A stretch of 64,000 nt of DNA from the NCBI RefSeq assembly GCF_008014695.1, contig NZ_VOXE01000003.1:1-64000 (forward strand), written 5' to 3'. Source of the stretch: Chryseobacterium sp. (GTDB lineage Bacteria; Bacteroidota; Bacteroidia; Flavobacteriales; Weeksellaceae). Under the pieces are notes generated by a model that was not told where the DNA came from, made no database searches, and saw nothing but the letters and a program-made list of their open reading frames with translations. Within the stretch, counting starts at the first letter, position 1; every line of letters starts with the position of its first letter. Below are positions 33,446 to 42,216 of this stretch, piece after piece. The position numbers and the translations under genes were made by a program.

Positions 33446-34573
33446 ATGAAAAGAATTCCAATTACGCCGCGTGATAACTGGCAGGAAAAACTGGAGAATT
33501 TAGGTTTCGGATATCATTCCATCGATGACCAGTATTGGGACGAAACGGCATATTACGAATTTGAACTTCAGGAAATCAACCATATCGAAAAAGCGACTGC
33601 AGAACTGTGGCAGATGTATCTGGAAGCGGTGGAGCATGTGATTTCAAAAAATCTTTTTTTTAAATTCAGCATTCCGGAATGGTTCCGGAATTCCATAGTC
33701 CAAAGCTGGGAACAGGATTTCCCTTCTCTTTACGGCAGATTCGATCTGGGATTCGACGGACAGAATCTCAAACTTCTCGAATTCAACGCAGACACACCAA
33801 CTTCCCTTTTTGAAGGATCTGTGGTGCAGTGGTACTGGCTCAAGGATCAGTTTCCGCAGAAGGACCAATTCAATTCCATTCATGAAAAACTCATTGACTA
33901 CTGGAAATACCTGAAACCTTTTCTAAAAAGTGATTTTGTCCATTTCGCATCGCTAACGAATATTGAAGACGTTACGAATGTGGAGTATATGCGCGACTGT
34001 GCTTCGCAGGCCGGCCTGGAAACGGCTTTTATCGCTGTTCAGGATATCGGATGGGCCGAAGAGATCAAGGAATTTATCGATGAAAACCGCGGCCTCATGA
34101 AGGTAATTTTCAAACTGTATCCCTATGAATGGATTCTGGAGGAAGATTTCGGTAAAAAAATCGCGGAGAATATCGACAAGACACAATGGATCGAACCGCC
34201 TTGGAAAATTCTGGCTTCTTCCAAAGCCATGCTTCCGGTTTTATGGGAACTTTTTCCGCACCATCCTTATCTGCTGGAAAGTTATACGGAACCCAGACAT
34301 TTATTGAATTACGCAAAAAAACCGGTTTATTCGCGTGAAGGCGCCAATATTTCTTTGTTTAAAAACCACATTCCGGTTGAACAGAACAGTGGCATTTACG
34401 GCAAAGAAGGATTTATTTACCAGCAGTTTTTCGACCTGCCGAATTTCAGCGATAATTATCCGGTCATCGGCAGCTGGATCGTTGGACAGGAACCTGCAGG
34501 AATCGGAGTGCGGGAAAGCGTAAATTTAATCACAAACAACCAGAGCCGGTTTGTGCCGCATCTTATTTCTTAA
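33446..34573 (+). CDS. Glutathionylspermidine synthase-like ATP-grasp enzyme (YgiC/YjfC family)
   Basis: A 375-residue member of the glutathionylspermidine synthase preATP-grasp family. Conserved stretches are GRFDLGFDGQNLKLLEFNADTPTSLFE near residue 95, KLYPYEWILEEDFG near 220, and KPVYSREGANI, which belongs to the ATP-grasp fold. Unlike true glutathionylspermidine synthases there is no amidase domain. The family is presumed to make a peptide-like C-N bond, but its substrate is unknown. The ATG at 33446 directly follows the YgiB-like stop codon; an upstream start at 33407 would overlap it. Confidence 0.87.
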   Translation: MKRIPITPRDNWQEKLENLGFGYHSIDDQYWDETAYYEFELQEINHIEKATAELWQMYLEAVEHVISKNLFFKFSIPEWFRNSIVQSWEQDFPSLYGRFDLGFDGQNLKLLEFNADTPTSLFEGSVVQWYWLKDQFPQKDQFNSIHEKLIDYWKYLKPFLKSDFVHFASLTNIEDVTNVEYMRDCASQAGLETAFIAVQDIGWAEEIKEFIDENRGLMKVIFKLYPYEWILEEDFGKKIAENIDKTQWIEPPWKILASSKAMLPVLWELFPHHPYLLESYTEPRHLLNYAKKPVYSREGANISLFKNHIPVEQNSGIYGKEGFIYQQFFDLPNFSDNYPVIGSWIVGQEPAGIGVRESVNLITNNQSRFVPHLIS

Positions 34574-34574
34574 A

Positions 34575-36653
34575 TTACTTGTTCAGCAATTTGTTTTTCA
34601 GCCAGAAACTCGTTGACTGATAGACCGAAATACAGTCGTCCACCAAAGATTTTTTGGGAACTTTCACCGCATTTTCATCGTAATAGAGTTTGAAATTTGC
34701 CGGCAGGTCTGATTTCTGCAGATTTAACGCATACTGTTTTACTTTTTTGGTAGGTGAAATCAATGTCAGATAATTATCTTTTATTAAACCCAAATCCTGA
34801 TAAGTTGCAATATAAGCCTTTGGTACAAACTGCTTCGCGAAAACATCCTGACCTAAGAATTTAGACTGATAACTGAAGTGAAGCAAGCCGAATAAGGTAG
34901 GCATCACATCGATCTGCGACATCAGTGCGTCAAATTTTTGGGGCTTGATGAAACCTTCCGAAAAAATAAGCGCCGGAATCCTGTACTTTTCCAACGGAAG
35001 TTCCGTTTTTCCCGCACTGGAGGCACAGTGATCGGCAATAATTACAAAAACCGTGTTTTTATACCAATCTTCTTTTTTGGCCATCTCAAAAAACTTCCGC
35101 AGTGAATAATCGGTGTATTTTACGCCTCCTTCGCGTGATTTTGCTGTGCCGGGAATGTCGATCCTGCCTTCAGGATACGTAAAAGGGCGGTGATTGGACA
35201 CCGTCATCCAGTGATGAAAGAACAATTTACCTGCTTTGGCTTCCTGATTCATCTCAGAAATTGCCTTTTTCGCCATGTCTTCATCTGCTACACCCCAAAC
35301 ATTGGCGAACGAGACCTCTTCGGGCTTAAAATTATTGCGGTCAACAATTTCATAACCGTTTCCTTGGTAAAAATCGGCCATATTATCGAAATAGCTGTAT
35401 CCGCCGTAGAGGAATTTTACATCATATCCTTTTGATTTAAAAACACTTCCAGTCGTAAATTTGTTTTTGTTATCGATCCTTTTAATGATGCTTTCCCCCG
35501 CAGTCGGCGGAATACAGAGTGTTAAAGCTTCCAGACCGCGAACAGTTCTGTTTCCGGTGGCATAAAGATTCGTGAACATTAAAGAGCGGTCGGCGAGGCT
35601 GTCCATAAAAGGCATGATTTTCTGGTTATTCCCATAATGCTCGAGGAAATCTGCAGAAAGACTTTCAATAGAAATGAGCACCACGTTTTTTTTAAGTTCC
35701 GGGGTTTCAGAAGTCACCGGTCTTGATAAAAGCTGGGGCTCGAACTGTTGCAGGAAATTCTGTTCAGCCAGTTTCTGGTTTAATACAGGATAAAACTGAA
35801 AATAATCGAGTTCGTTATGTGTAAATGCATGAAAGAATTTAGGAAAACCATTGGCCTGAATTTCCGATCCAAAAGTATTCTCAGATTTAATTTCTCCCAT
35901 TTTCGGAAGCAGCATCAAACTCAGTCCACAAAGGAAAACAAATGAGGCCAGAAGCCACAGTTTCTGTGTAAAATTTGGAAGAGTCAGCAGTCCGGCCTTT
36001 GTCTTTTTATAAATAAACCATGTCACGCCAAGGCTCAATGAAAAGATTGCAAGGAATAAAGGAACCACCGGATAACTTTCCAGAATATTTCCGATGACTT
36101 CGTTCGTGTAGATTAAATAATCGACCGCGATGAAATTATACCGGACGCCAAATTCATTCCAGAAAAAATATTCGCTTACCGCATTGAAAATAATGAGAAC
36201 AGTATAAAGAAAAATGGTGATGAAATATAAAACATTCCTGATTTTCACCCGCTTTTCCGGCAGAAAAAGCATCAGTCCGAAAAGCAGCGCTTTAAGCCCT
36301 AGAAAAATCATCGCGATTATGGCTACTGAACCTCCGTACTGTTTAAATATATTTCCGGGGACAAAAGCGGTATAGATGAAGGCTAATATCAACAGTCCGA
36401 AAATCAGATAGCCAGAAGGTCTCCTGAACTTTGAATCTGAAAGAAAAAGGAAATACAGTGCCAGAACACTGCTTGCCAAAATGAACACCAAAATATCATT
36501 CAACAGGCCGACAGTAAGGATTTTTAAAACTTCCATAAAACCAAACGTAGCCGCTGTAATCGGATGGAAAATAAAAACGACTCTTAACATCAGGGAAATC
36601 ATCACATAGAAAATTCCGAGGTGCAGAAAAGGTTTAAGTTTGGAGAGGAGCAT
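34575..36653 (-). CDS. LTA synthase-family membrane sulfatase-fold protein
   Basis: A 692-residue protein. The N-terminal 260 residues contain about six transmembrane helices. The remainder is an LtaS/MdoB-like alkaline-phosphatase-fold domain in the periplasm. VVLISIESLSADFLEHYG carries the metal-binding Glu, ATGNRTVRGLEAL the likely Thr nucleophile, and FVIIADHCASS the metal-binding Asp-His pair. Such enzymes transfer phosphoglycerol or phosphoethanolamine head groups onto glycans or lipids; the acceptor here is unknown. It converges on the YgiC-like gene with one base between stop codons. Confidence 0.88.
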   Translation of the reverse strand: MLLSKLKPFLHLGIFYVMISLMLRVVFIFHPITAATFGFMEVLKILTVGLLNDILVFILASSVLALYFLFLSDSKFRRPSGYLIFGLLILAFIYTAFVPGNIFKQYGGSVAIIAMIFLGLKALLFGLMLFLPEKRVKIRNVLYFITIFLYTVLIIFNAVSEYFFWNEFGVRYNFIAVDYLIYTNEVIGNILESYPVVPLFLAIFSLSLGVTWFIYKKTKAGLLTLPNFTQKLWLLASFVFLCGLSLMLLPKMGEIKSENTFGSEIQANGFPKFFHAFTHNELDYFQFYPVLNQKLAEQNFLQQFEPQLLSRPVTSETPELKKNVVLISIESLSADFLEHYGNNQKIMPFMDSLADRSLMFTNLYATGNRTVRGLEALTLCIPPTAGESIIKRIDNKNKFTTGSVFKSKGYDVKFLYGGYSYFDNMADFYQGNGYEIVDRNNFKPEEVSFANVWGVADEDMAKKAISEMNQEAKAGKLFFHHWMTVSNHRPFTYPEGRIDIPGTAKSREGGVKYTDYSLRKFFEMAKKEDWYKNTVFVIIADHCASSAGKTELPLEKYRIPALIFSEGFIKPQKFDALMSQIDVMPTLFGLLHFSYQSKFLGQDVFAKQFVPKAYIATYQDLGLIKDNYLTLISPTKKVKQYALNLQKSDLPANFKLYYDENAVKVPKKSLVDDCISVYQSTSFWLKNKLLNK

Positions 36654-36687
36654 TTTAAAGGTTTAAATTTGAGCTAATATTTCAGAC

Positions 36688-37206
36688 TTAAAGAGTGCCG
36701 AAACCGATATTGCCTTTCTTCTCGGAAAGATTTTTCTTAAAATCAATCATCTGAAGGGCGGTAACTGCAGCTTCTACCCCTTTGTTACCCCAATTTCCGC
36801 CACTTCTGGCGATGGAGTGCTCTTTTGTATTATCGGTTAAAACACAGAAAACAGTGGGCGTATCACTTAGGATATTGCAGTCTTTAATTCCCTGCGCTAC
36901 GGCGGAACACACGAATTCAAAATGCGGAGTTTCTCCGCGGATCACACAACCGATGGCAATCACCGCATCGTATTTTCTTTCTTTGCAGAGCTGCATCGAC
37001 GCATAACTGAGTTCGAATGCGCCCGGGACTTTAAAAACTCTGATGTTTTCCTCTTTTACGCCTTCGGCGGTTAAAATGTCCAAGGCCGCATCGCGCAGGT
37101 TATGGGTTACAAAATCGTTCCATTCTGAAACAACAATGCCGACTCTAAAAGAATCAGCATGTTGTATTTGTAATGGTTTGTAATCTGAAAGATTTACAGT
37201 TGCCAT
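36688..37206 (-). CDS. ribH: 6,7-dimethyl-8-ribityllumazine synthase
   Basis: A 172-residue enzyme that condenses 5-amino-6-ribitylaminouracil with dihydroxybutanone phosphate, the penultimate step of riboflavin synthesis. RVGIVVSEWNDFVTHNLRDAA opens the fold, VPGAFELSYA binds substrate, and AIGCVIRGETPHFEFV carries the catalytic His. It assembles into hollow icosahedral or pentameric particles in this family. It starts 4 bases after the TPR protein gene in an apparent two-gene operon. Confidence 0.96.
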   Translation of the reverse strand: MATVNLSDYKPLQIQHADSFRVGIVVSEWNDFVTHNLRDAALDILTAEGVKEENIRVFKVPGAFELSYASMQLCKERKYDAVIAIGCVIRGETPHFEFVCSAVAQGIKDCNILSDTPTVFCVLTDNTKEHSIARSGGNWGNKGVEAAVTALQMIDFKKNLSEKKGNIGFGTL

Positions 37207-37210
37207 GTTT

Positions 37211-37918
37211 TTAATAATATTTGGTCATTTCGATATAAGCATCAGACATGCCGTTGTCATAATCCTGGTATTTCTCATCAATTGTCGCGAAATATTTCTT
37301 TGCTTCCGCTTTCTTTTTCAAAGCCAGAGCCAACATGCCCGCTTTTCTTGTAAAATAATAAGAAGTATAAGGATCATCAGATGCAGATGCAGCTTTATCC
37401 AACAGTGAAAATGCTTCACCATCTTTGTTGAGGTTAGACTGGCAATCGGCCATTGCGCCGTACTTCAACGCCATCAGCACTTTATTGTCTGATGAAAATT
37501 TATCCAGCAAATCAAAAGCTTCCTGATATTTGCCTTCTTTGAATTTCAGAAGACCTGCATTATACGCAGAAAGTTTCCCCACTTTCGTGTTCGTGAATTC
37601 GTTATAGGTTCCTAAAAAGCCTGGGTTTGCAGCAGATTTTCCGCCGAGCGCTTCTGCATCTTTGCCTTCGGCAAGTTTGCTCTGGGCAGCAAGATAACCC
37701 ATCATTGCTTCTGTATTTCTAGGGGCAACGATAAAATTCTGATAAAGAAAATACACCAAAACGCCTAAGACAAGGGCTACAAAAACCCCGATGAGGGTTT
37801 TAGCATGTTTTTCAATAAATCGTTCCGTATCCAGTGCACTTCTGTCCAGGTCTCTGAAAACTTCTACTGTTTCCTTACCTTCCATGTCATGCTTGTTCGT
37901 ATGCTGCTGTTTTGCCAT
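37211..37918 (-). CDS. Membrane-anchored TPR protein (YfgM-like)
   Basis: A 235-residue protein with a single transmembrane helix at about 41-62 (TLIGVFVALVLGVLVYFLY) and a periplasmic helical part. KLSAYNAGLLKFKEGKYQEAFDLLDKF and TSYYFTRKAGMLALALKKKAEAKKYF look like tetratricopeptide hairpins. The topology matches YfgM, a periplasmic helper of the SecYEG translocon, but sequence alone cannot prove that role. It has a promoter with both boxes and is followed by ribH. Confidence 0.82.
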   Translation of the reverse strand: MAKQQHTNKHDMEGKETVEVFRDLDRSALDTERFIEKHAKTLIGVFVALVLGVLVYFLYQNFIVAPRNTEAMMGYLAAQSKLAEGKDAEALGGKSAANPGFLGTYNEFTNTKVGKLSAYNAGLLKFKEGKYQEAFDLLDKFSSDNKVLMALKYGAMADCQSNLNKDGEAFSLLDKAASASDDPYTSYYFTRKAGMLALALKKKAEAKKYFATIDEKYQDYDNGMSDAYIEMTKYY

Positions 37919-37939
37919 AATATTTTAAAAATTGAAGTG

Positions 37940-37970
37940 CAAATTTAACTGTTTTTGAGCGATTTACAAA
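37940..37970 (-). promoter_or_regulatory. Promoter of the TPR-ribH operon
   Basis: Minus strand: TTTG at 37970-37967, a 19-base spacer and TAAATTTG at 37947-37940, a full consensus match. Start near 37933. No FMN riboswitch was recognised before ribH or in this leader. Confidence 0.65.
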
Positions 37971-38022
37971 ATAGTATTTTTACTTTAATGATGATTTTAA
38001 AGAAGAATCGTCATCAGGCGGC

Positions 38023-38559
38023 TTAATATTCCAGAATTTTATGAATTTCAGCCTGAAATTTTGACAGTTTTTTTTCTCCGGAAAGGTCTTTCAATGCAAT
38101 TAAAAAACTGAACTGGGTTACTTTTGCGCCCTGTTTTTCAACGAGTTTTGCCGCTGCTTCGGTGGTGCCGCCGGTTGCAAGGAGATCGTCATGTACCAAA
38201 ACCCTTTGTCCGGGCTTCAGTTGCCCTTCGCGCATCTCAATTTCTGCAGTTCCGTACTCAAGATCATATTTTTCGCTGATAAATGGCGGCGGAAGTTTTC
38301 CTTTTTTTCTGATGAGTATGAATGGTACCTCAAGCGCAACAGCCACTGCGATTCCGAAAAGATAGCCGCGGCTTTCAATCCCGCAGACGGCATCCACTTT
38401 CCCGCGGCTGAAATCAGCCAGATCGGCAATCACTTCCTCGTAGAGTTTCGGGTCGAGAAAGATGGGTGTAATGTCTTTAAACTCAATTCCGGGAATGGGG
38501 AAATCGGAAATGTTCTCGATCGTACTTTCTAATTTTCTGATAAGGGTGGTTGAACTCAT
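38023..38559 (-). CDS. apt: Adenine phosphoribosyltransferase
   Basis: A 178-residue purine salvage enzyme that makes AMP from adenine and PRPP. GIEFKDITPIF near the N-terminus is typical, CGIESRGYLFG is conserved in the family, and VLVHDDLLATGGTTEAA at about 125-141 is the PRPP-binding loop. It directly follows the lipoprotein gene at 38560-39714 with no gap between the stop and start codons. Confidence 0.96.
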   Translation of the reverse strand: MSSTTLIRKLESTIENISDFPIPGIEFKDITPIFLDPKLYEEVIADLADFSRGKVDAVCGIESRGYLFGIAVAVALEVPFILIRKKGKLPPPFISEKYDLEYGTAEIEMREGQLKPGQRVLVHDDLLATGGTTEAAAKLVEKQGAKVTQFSFLIALKDLSGEKKLSKFQAEIHKILEY

Positions 38560-39714
38560 TTAATTGATTTTATAACTAGAAATTTTCCATTCTCCGTTCA
38601 CATTTTTCAGGCCGAAAGTTACCTGTAATGCGGTCGTTTTCCCATTTTTATCGGTTACGTCGTACGTTGCGTTCACATTTGATGTGGTTCCTGCGGCAGA
38701 ACCACCCGAAATATTTTTCACCGTAACATTTTTAACCGCCCCAAAACCGGAAGTAGGATTTGCAAAATTCTCGTAGGAGCCCCAGTTCGGATTATCGGAA
38801 GTTTCGTAAGCACCGCGAAGATTCTGGGTGCTTAAATTATTCAGGAATTTCGTCACCGTGGTTTTCGGATCTCCTGCTGCGGGAATTGTGGAGGAAGGGT
38901 CGGTAACCACGGCGCCATTTTCACCGATTGTTGCAGGGTCTACCATTTCTTCCGGGTTTTTAGGAGTTCCTTCCGGCATCAGCAGCGCTTTCGGATTGAC
39001 TAACACTCCGATTTTCGACATTTTGAAAGTCTTTGCGGATGTTTTTACGGTTACCGTGATATCGATTTTATTGTTATTGATTTTTTCTGCCGGCAAGGAG
39101 GCAAATTTCAGATTGAACCCTTTGAAATTATTGTCCTGCATCAGGTTTTTAGAGGTCATGATGCGGTTACCGTTACTGAAAACTTCCATTACTGCTTCCA
39201 ATCCAGCGCCTGAGAATGACACGGGCTTCCCGGAACCATCCAATAACCGTGGAATTACCTGAAGCGATTTGGGGCCTAAAATACTGTCCATAGCAACCGG
39301 ATTGGTCACGATGCTCAAACTGTTCGCTGAGATATCGTTTGGGTCAGATTCTTTAGCAGCATCATTTCCGAAAATGTTCATTTCACCCAAAGAAGGTGGA
39401 CCGGTACTTGACCAATCAATTCCGTTCTCCTGAGCAGTTTTGTCCGCCAAAGCGAAAATTTCCGGCACTTTCTTCCCGTTGATGAGCTTTCCGAGTGCTT
39501 TCAGCTCGTTCATATCCCCTTCCGCTTCCACCCCGAAAGTTTTCAGGATATAAAGCGCCTCGTTAAATTTTACCTGCTGCAGTGTGGAAAGGCTCGAAGC
39601 CATATCGTTTATACTCGACTGCAGCGACTGTGTTGTGGTAGCATCCACTGAATCTTTTTTACAGCCGGTGAAGAAAAAGAGTATTGAAATCAGGAAAAGG
39701 GTAAAACGTTTCAT
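38560..39714 (-). CDS. Exported lipoprotein with C-terminal NTF2-like domain
   Basis: A 384-residue lipoprotein with lipobox FFFTGCKKD (Cys18). Residues 30-110 are helical and resemble the DUF6694-type region found in Bacteroidota lipoproteins. The middle (about 140-260) is beta-rich. A linker rich in Pro/Glu/Thr leads to a C-terminal DUF4878/NTF2-like domain (TTVTKFLNNLSTQNLRGAYETSD ... WKISSYKIN). The function is unknown; such domains often bind small ligands or peptides. It is co-transcribed with apt, which looks like a chance association. Confidence 0.72.
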   Translation of the reverse strand: MKRFTLFLISILFFFTGCKKDSVDATTTQSLQSSINDMASSLSTLQQVKFNEALYILKTFGVEAEGDMNELKALGKLINGKKVPEIFALADKTAQENGIDWSSTGPPSLGEMNIFGNDAAKESDPNDISANSLSIVTNPVAMDSILGPKSLQVIPRLLDGSGKPVSFSGAGLEAVMEVFSNGNRIMTSKNLMQDNNFKGFNLKFASLPAEKINNNKIDITVTVKTSAKTFKMSKIGVLVNPKALLMPEGTPKNPEEMVDPATIGENGAVVTDPSSTIPAAGDPKTTVTKFLNNLSTQNLRGAYETSDNPNWGSYENFANPTSGFGAVKNVTVKNISGGSAAGTTSNVNATYDVTDKNGKTTALQVTFGLKNVNGEWKISSYKIN

Positions 39715-39730
39715 CTTAAATGGTTTTATA

Positions 39731-39738
39731 CAAATTTA
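39731..39738 (-). promoter_or_regulatory. Possible -7 element of the lipoprotein-apt operon
   Basis: TAAATTTG on the minus strand matches TAnnTTTG, 17 bases before the ATG at 39714. The nearest TTTG is only 13 bases further upstream, so the -33 match is poor. Confidence 0.4.
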
Positions 39739-39745
39739 GAAAAAA

Positions 39746-39763
39746 TCCCGACAAAAGCCGGGA
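39746..39763 (-). terminator. Short terminator after the exported protein gene
   Basis: TCCCG (39746-39750) and CGGGA (39759-39763) form a short stem followed on the minus strand by a run of five T. It sits 15 bases after the stop codon at 39778. The stem is short, so efficiency is uncertain. Confidence 0.4.
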
Positions 39764-39777
39764 CAGATGTTTGCCAT

Positions 39778-40800
39778 TTATTTTGAGCCGTTATTCTGCA
39801 CTTCTTTCAGGTCATTTTTAAAAAAATTGGCGAATACAGTCTGCATATTCGGGAAACCTGGCTCATTCCAATAAGCATTTTTATAGGAACTCCTGTCTTC
39901 GTTGAGCTTTACGGAAGGAACGTCATCACTGTCGGTGTAACTCAGGTCAGAAGGGTAAAAATTCTGGTATTCCGTTACTTTGTTATAAGCAGGCTCAGAT
40001 TTATGTTTCAGCTTAAAAGTGTTCATTTTTTTGTATTCCAGGAGATCACGCAGCGCTTTTTTGCTGTCCTTTTCGAATGAAACATCCACTCCCGTTCTCA
40101 CATCATAAATCCTGTAACCGAAAAGAGAGAGTTCTTTGTCCTGAAGGGCTTCAGCACTAACTTCTACCGCATCCTTGGTAGACGTTGAGACTTCTCTGAA
40201 GGTGAGTCTCTTATTTTTTCTAAAATCATCAATCTGAGACAAACTTTTGAGGTCGGGGGCCCGAAGACCGCTTTTATAATTCCAGTCGGCCACTACTTTA
40301 CGGTTATTGCCGGAATTAATCAGTTCAAAAATCCGGTACTGTTCAATCCTGATGTCTTTCAGTTTTTTTGTTTTGTTGTTGAAGATATAGGTAACAATTC
40401 CGTCAGCATAACTGTTGAGTTTATTGTTCAGGAAAATATAGGTGTTGAAATTTCCCTTCAGTAAAATATATTTTGCGTCGGCTTTATTGTTAGTGACTAC
40501 AACGGGTTCTATGTCGATAACGTTATCTCTCAGTTTAATTGTAGCCTTATTGAGGTCCTGAAGTTGCAGGGTTCCCAACGATTCGTTTTCATACACCATG
40601 GCGTATTCATTCTGAAACGGTTTCAAAGAGTCTTTCTCGAAACTCCCATCGATATTGGAAGTTGTGACCAGTTCACCGGAATTGCTGAAGATCATCACTT
40701 TCGGCAGCGGTTTCCCGGTTTTCTCCGAGACAAAAGTTATTCTCTGAGCCTGAAACGCAAATGCCGTAAAAACGGCAAAAAATAGAATTAGTTTTTTCAT
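39778..40800 (-). CDS. Exported protein with carboxypeptidase-regulatory-like domain
   Basis: A 340-residue protein with the signal peptide MKKLILFFAVFTAFAFQAQ. Residues 20-95 (ITFVSEKTGKPLPKVMIFSNSGELV...SNIDGSF) match the beta-sandwich carboxypeptidase regulatory-like domain often found at the N-terminus of Bacteroidota surface proteins. The remaining part is charged and not recognised. It lies downstream of the actF terminator and has no promoter with both boxes, so its expression is unclear. Confidence 0.72.
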   Translation of the reverse strand: MKKLILFFAVFTAFAFQAQRITFVSEKTGKPLPKVMIFSNSGELVTTSNIDGSFEKDSLKPFQNEYAMVYENESLGTLQLQDLNKATIKLRDNVIDIEPVVVTNNKADAKYILLKGNFNTYIFLNNKLNSYADGIVTYIFNNKTKKLKDIRIEQYRIFELINSGNNRKVVADWNYKSGLRAPDLKSLSQIDDFRKNKRLTFREVSTSTKDAVEVSAEALQDKELSLFGYRIYDVRTGVDVSFEKDSKKALRDLLEYKKMNTFKLKHKSEPAYNKVTEYQNFYPSDLSYTDSDDVPSVKLNEDRSSYKNAYWNEPGFPNMQTVFANFFKNDLKEVQNNGSK

Positions 40801-40820
40801 AGTTATGGTTTTTAAATAAA

Positions 40821-40853
40821 AAAATTCCGACTAAAAAAGTTAGTCGGAATTTT
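40821..40853 (-). terminator. Terminator of the alternative complex III operon
   Basis: AAAATTCCGACTAA (40821-40834) and TTAGTCGGAATTTT (40840-40853) form a 14-bp stem with a 5-base loop. On the minus strand a T-rich run follows, 18 bases after the actF stop codon. Confidence 0.78.
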
Positions 40854-40870
40854 AATTATTTTGTTACCTG

Positions 40871-42205
40871 TTAGAACGGATATTCATAAATCTCTGATTC
40901 TTTGAGGAATGGATTTCCGGTTGGGATCAGTTTGAGTTTTGATAAAGCCGTCATCACCACAAAGGTAAACAGACCCACAATAAACAGAACTGAGCCTAAA
41001 ACCAGCAGCAATACTTCCGGTGTCTTCCAGTAGGGTCCAACCGTTCCCGGCATTACCATATTGAAATAGTCCAAGATATGTCCGCAAATTACCACAACCG
41101 CCATCACAGTTACTACAGTGTAGTTTCTTTTGATGCTTGAACTTACCAACACCAATAAAGGTAAAAGGAAATTAATAACAAGCATCGGAAGGAAAGTCGG
41201 TGCATAATATTCGAATCTTCCGAAGAAATAATTCACCTCTTCCGGAACGTTGGCATACCAGTAAAGCATGAACTGTGCAAACCAGGTATAAGTCCAAAGC
41301 ATACTTGTTGCAAAAAGGAAAACTCCTAAATCATGCAGGTGATTGTCATTAAACTGAGGAAGGAATCCTTTTTTCTTTAAATACACACTCACAAGGATGA
41401 TCATTGCTACAGCACTTGCCAAACAGCTTACCATAGAGTACCAGATATACATGGTTGAATACCAGTGAGGGTCAATAGACATCAACCAGTCCCAAGCCCA
41501 GGCTGCAGAACAGAAACCGAAAAACACGATATAACCAACTGCCCACTTATACAGATTCTGATAATCGACTCTGGATTTTGTTTCATCTACTTTTTTGGAC
41601 ATTCTTTTAAGTTTCCAAACGAAGAACGAAGCTCCGATTACATACAAGAATGTTCTGAAAGCATAAAAAGGAATATTTAAGAATGTACTCTTTTCATAAA
41701 GAATGGAATCGAAATGAGGAGAAGTGGGATCAGTAAGATCCGGATCCATCCAATGGAACAGATGACCATTGTGCGTGATATTGATCAGCATCATGATGAT
41801 CAGGATTGCGCCACCCCAGGGAATGTAAGAAGCAATACCTTCCATCACCCTCGTTACGATAATTGACCATCCGGCATGAGCAACATGCTGAATACAGTAA
41901 AAGAACAGGACCGCGCAGCTTAATCCAAAGAAAAAGACCGCAACCAAATGAATGGCAGCCAAAGGCTGATTGTGAACCTGCATTGTAGCGTGTTCCAAAT
42001 GTGCAGCATGATCCTGAGGCCCCACCATTTCACTGGAATGGGTAGGACGGATTTCATGCCCGCTCGAATGAATAGACTCCATCATCTGTTCTATTCTGGT
42101 TTCATCAATTCCGTGGTTCATAAAATAACCGATGCCAAAAAGAACCAATCCGGAAATGAGAAGTATAATAGAAATTAATCTTAATTTGGGTGAAAAACTA
42201 TACAT
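40871..42205 (-). CDS. actF: Alternative complex III quinol-binding subunit ActF
   Basis: A 444-residue polytopic membrane protein (about ten helices) of the ActF type, the second quinone-binding-like subunit of alternative complex III (quinol:cytochrome c oxidoreductase). The first helix covers about 10-28. A His-rich loop follows (EMVGPQDHAAHLEHA) before the main bundle (IHLVAVFFFGLSCAVLFFY). Conserved charged residues within helices, such as FSSAW..DWLMSIDPHWYSTMY, are typical of the family. It is last in the actA-F operon; no cytochrome oxidase gene follows. Confidence 0.9.
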   Translation of the reverse strand: MYSFSPKLRLISIILLISGLVLFGIGYFMNHGIDETRIEQMMESIHSSGHEIRPTHSSEMVGPQDHAAHLEHATMQVHNQPLAAIHLVAVFFFGLSCAVLFFYCIQHVAHAGWSIIVTRVMEGIASYIPWGGAILIIMMLINITHNGHLFHWMDPDLTDPTSPHFDSILYEKSTFLNIPFYAFRTFLYVIGASFFVWKLKRMSKKVDETKSRVDYQNLYKWAVGYIVFFGFCSAAWAWDWLMSIDPHWYSTMYIWYSMVSCLASAVAMIILVSVYLKKKGFLPQFNDNHLHDLGVFLFATSMLWTYTWFAQFMLYWYANVPEEVNYFFGRFEYYAPTFLPMLVINFLLPLLVLVSSSIKRNYTVVTVMAVVVICGHILDYFNMVMPGTVGPYWKTPEVLLLVLGSVLFIVGLFTFVVMTALSKLKLIPTGNPFLKESEIYEYPF

Positions 42206-42216
42206 TTTTTTTCTTT

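Noticed and set aside
36654-37206. FMN riboswitch before ribH
   Set aside because: ribH follows the TPR gene by 4 bases, leaving no room, and the operon leader (37919-37933) is far too short for one.
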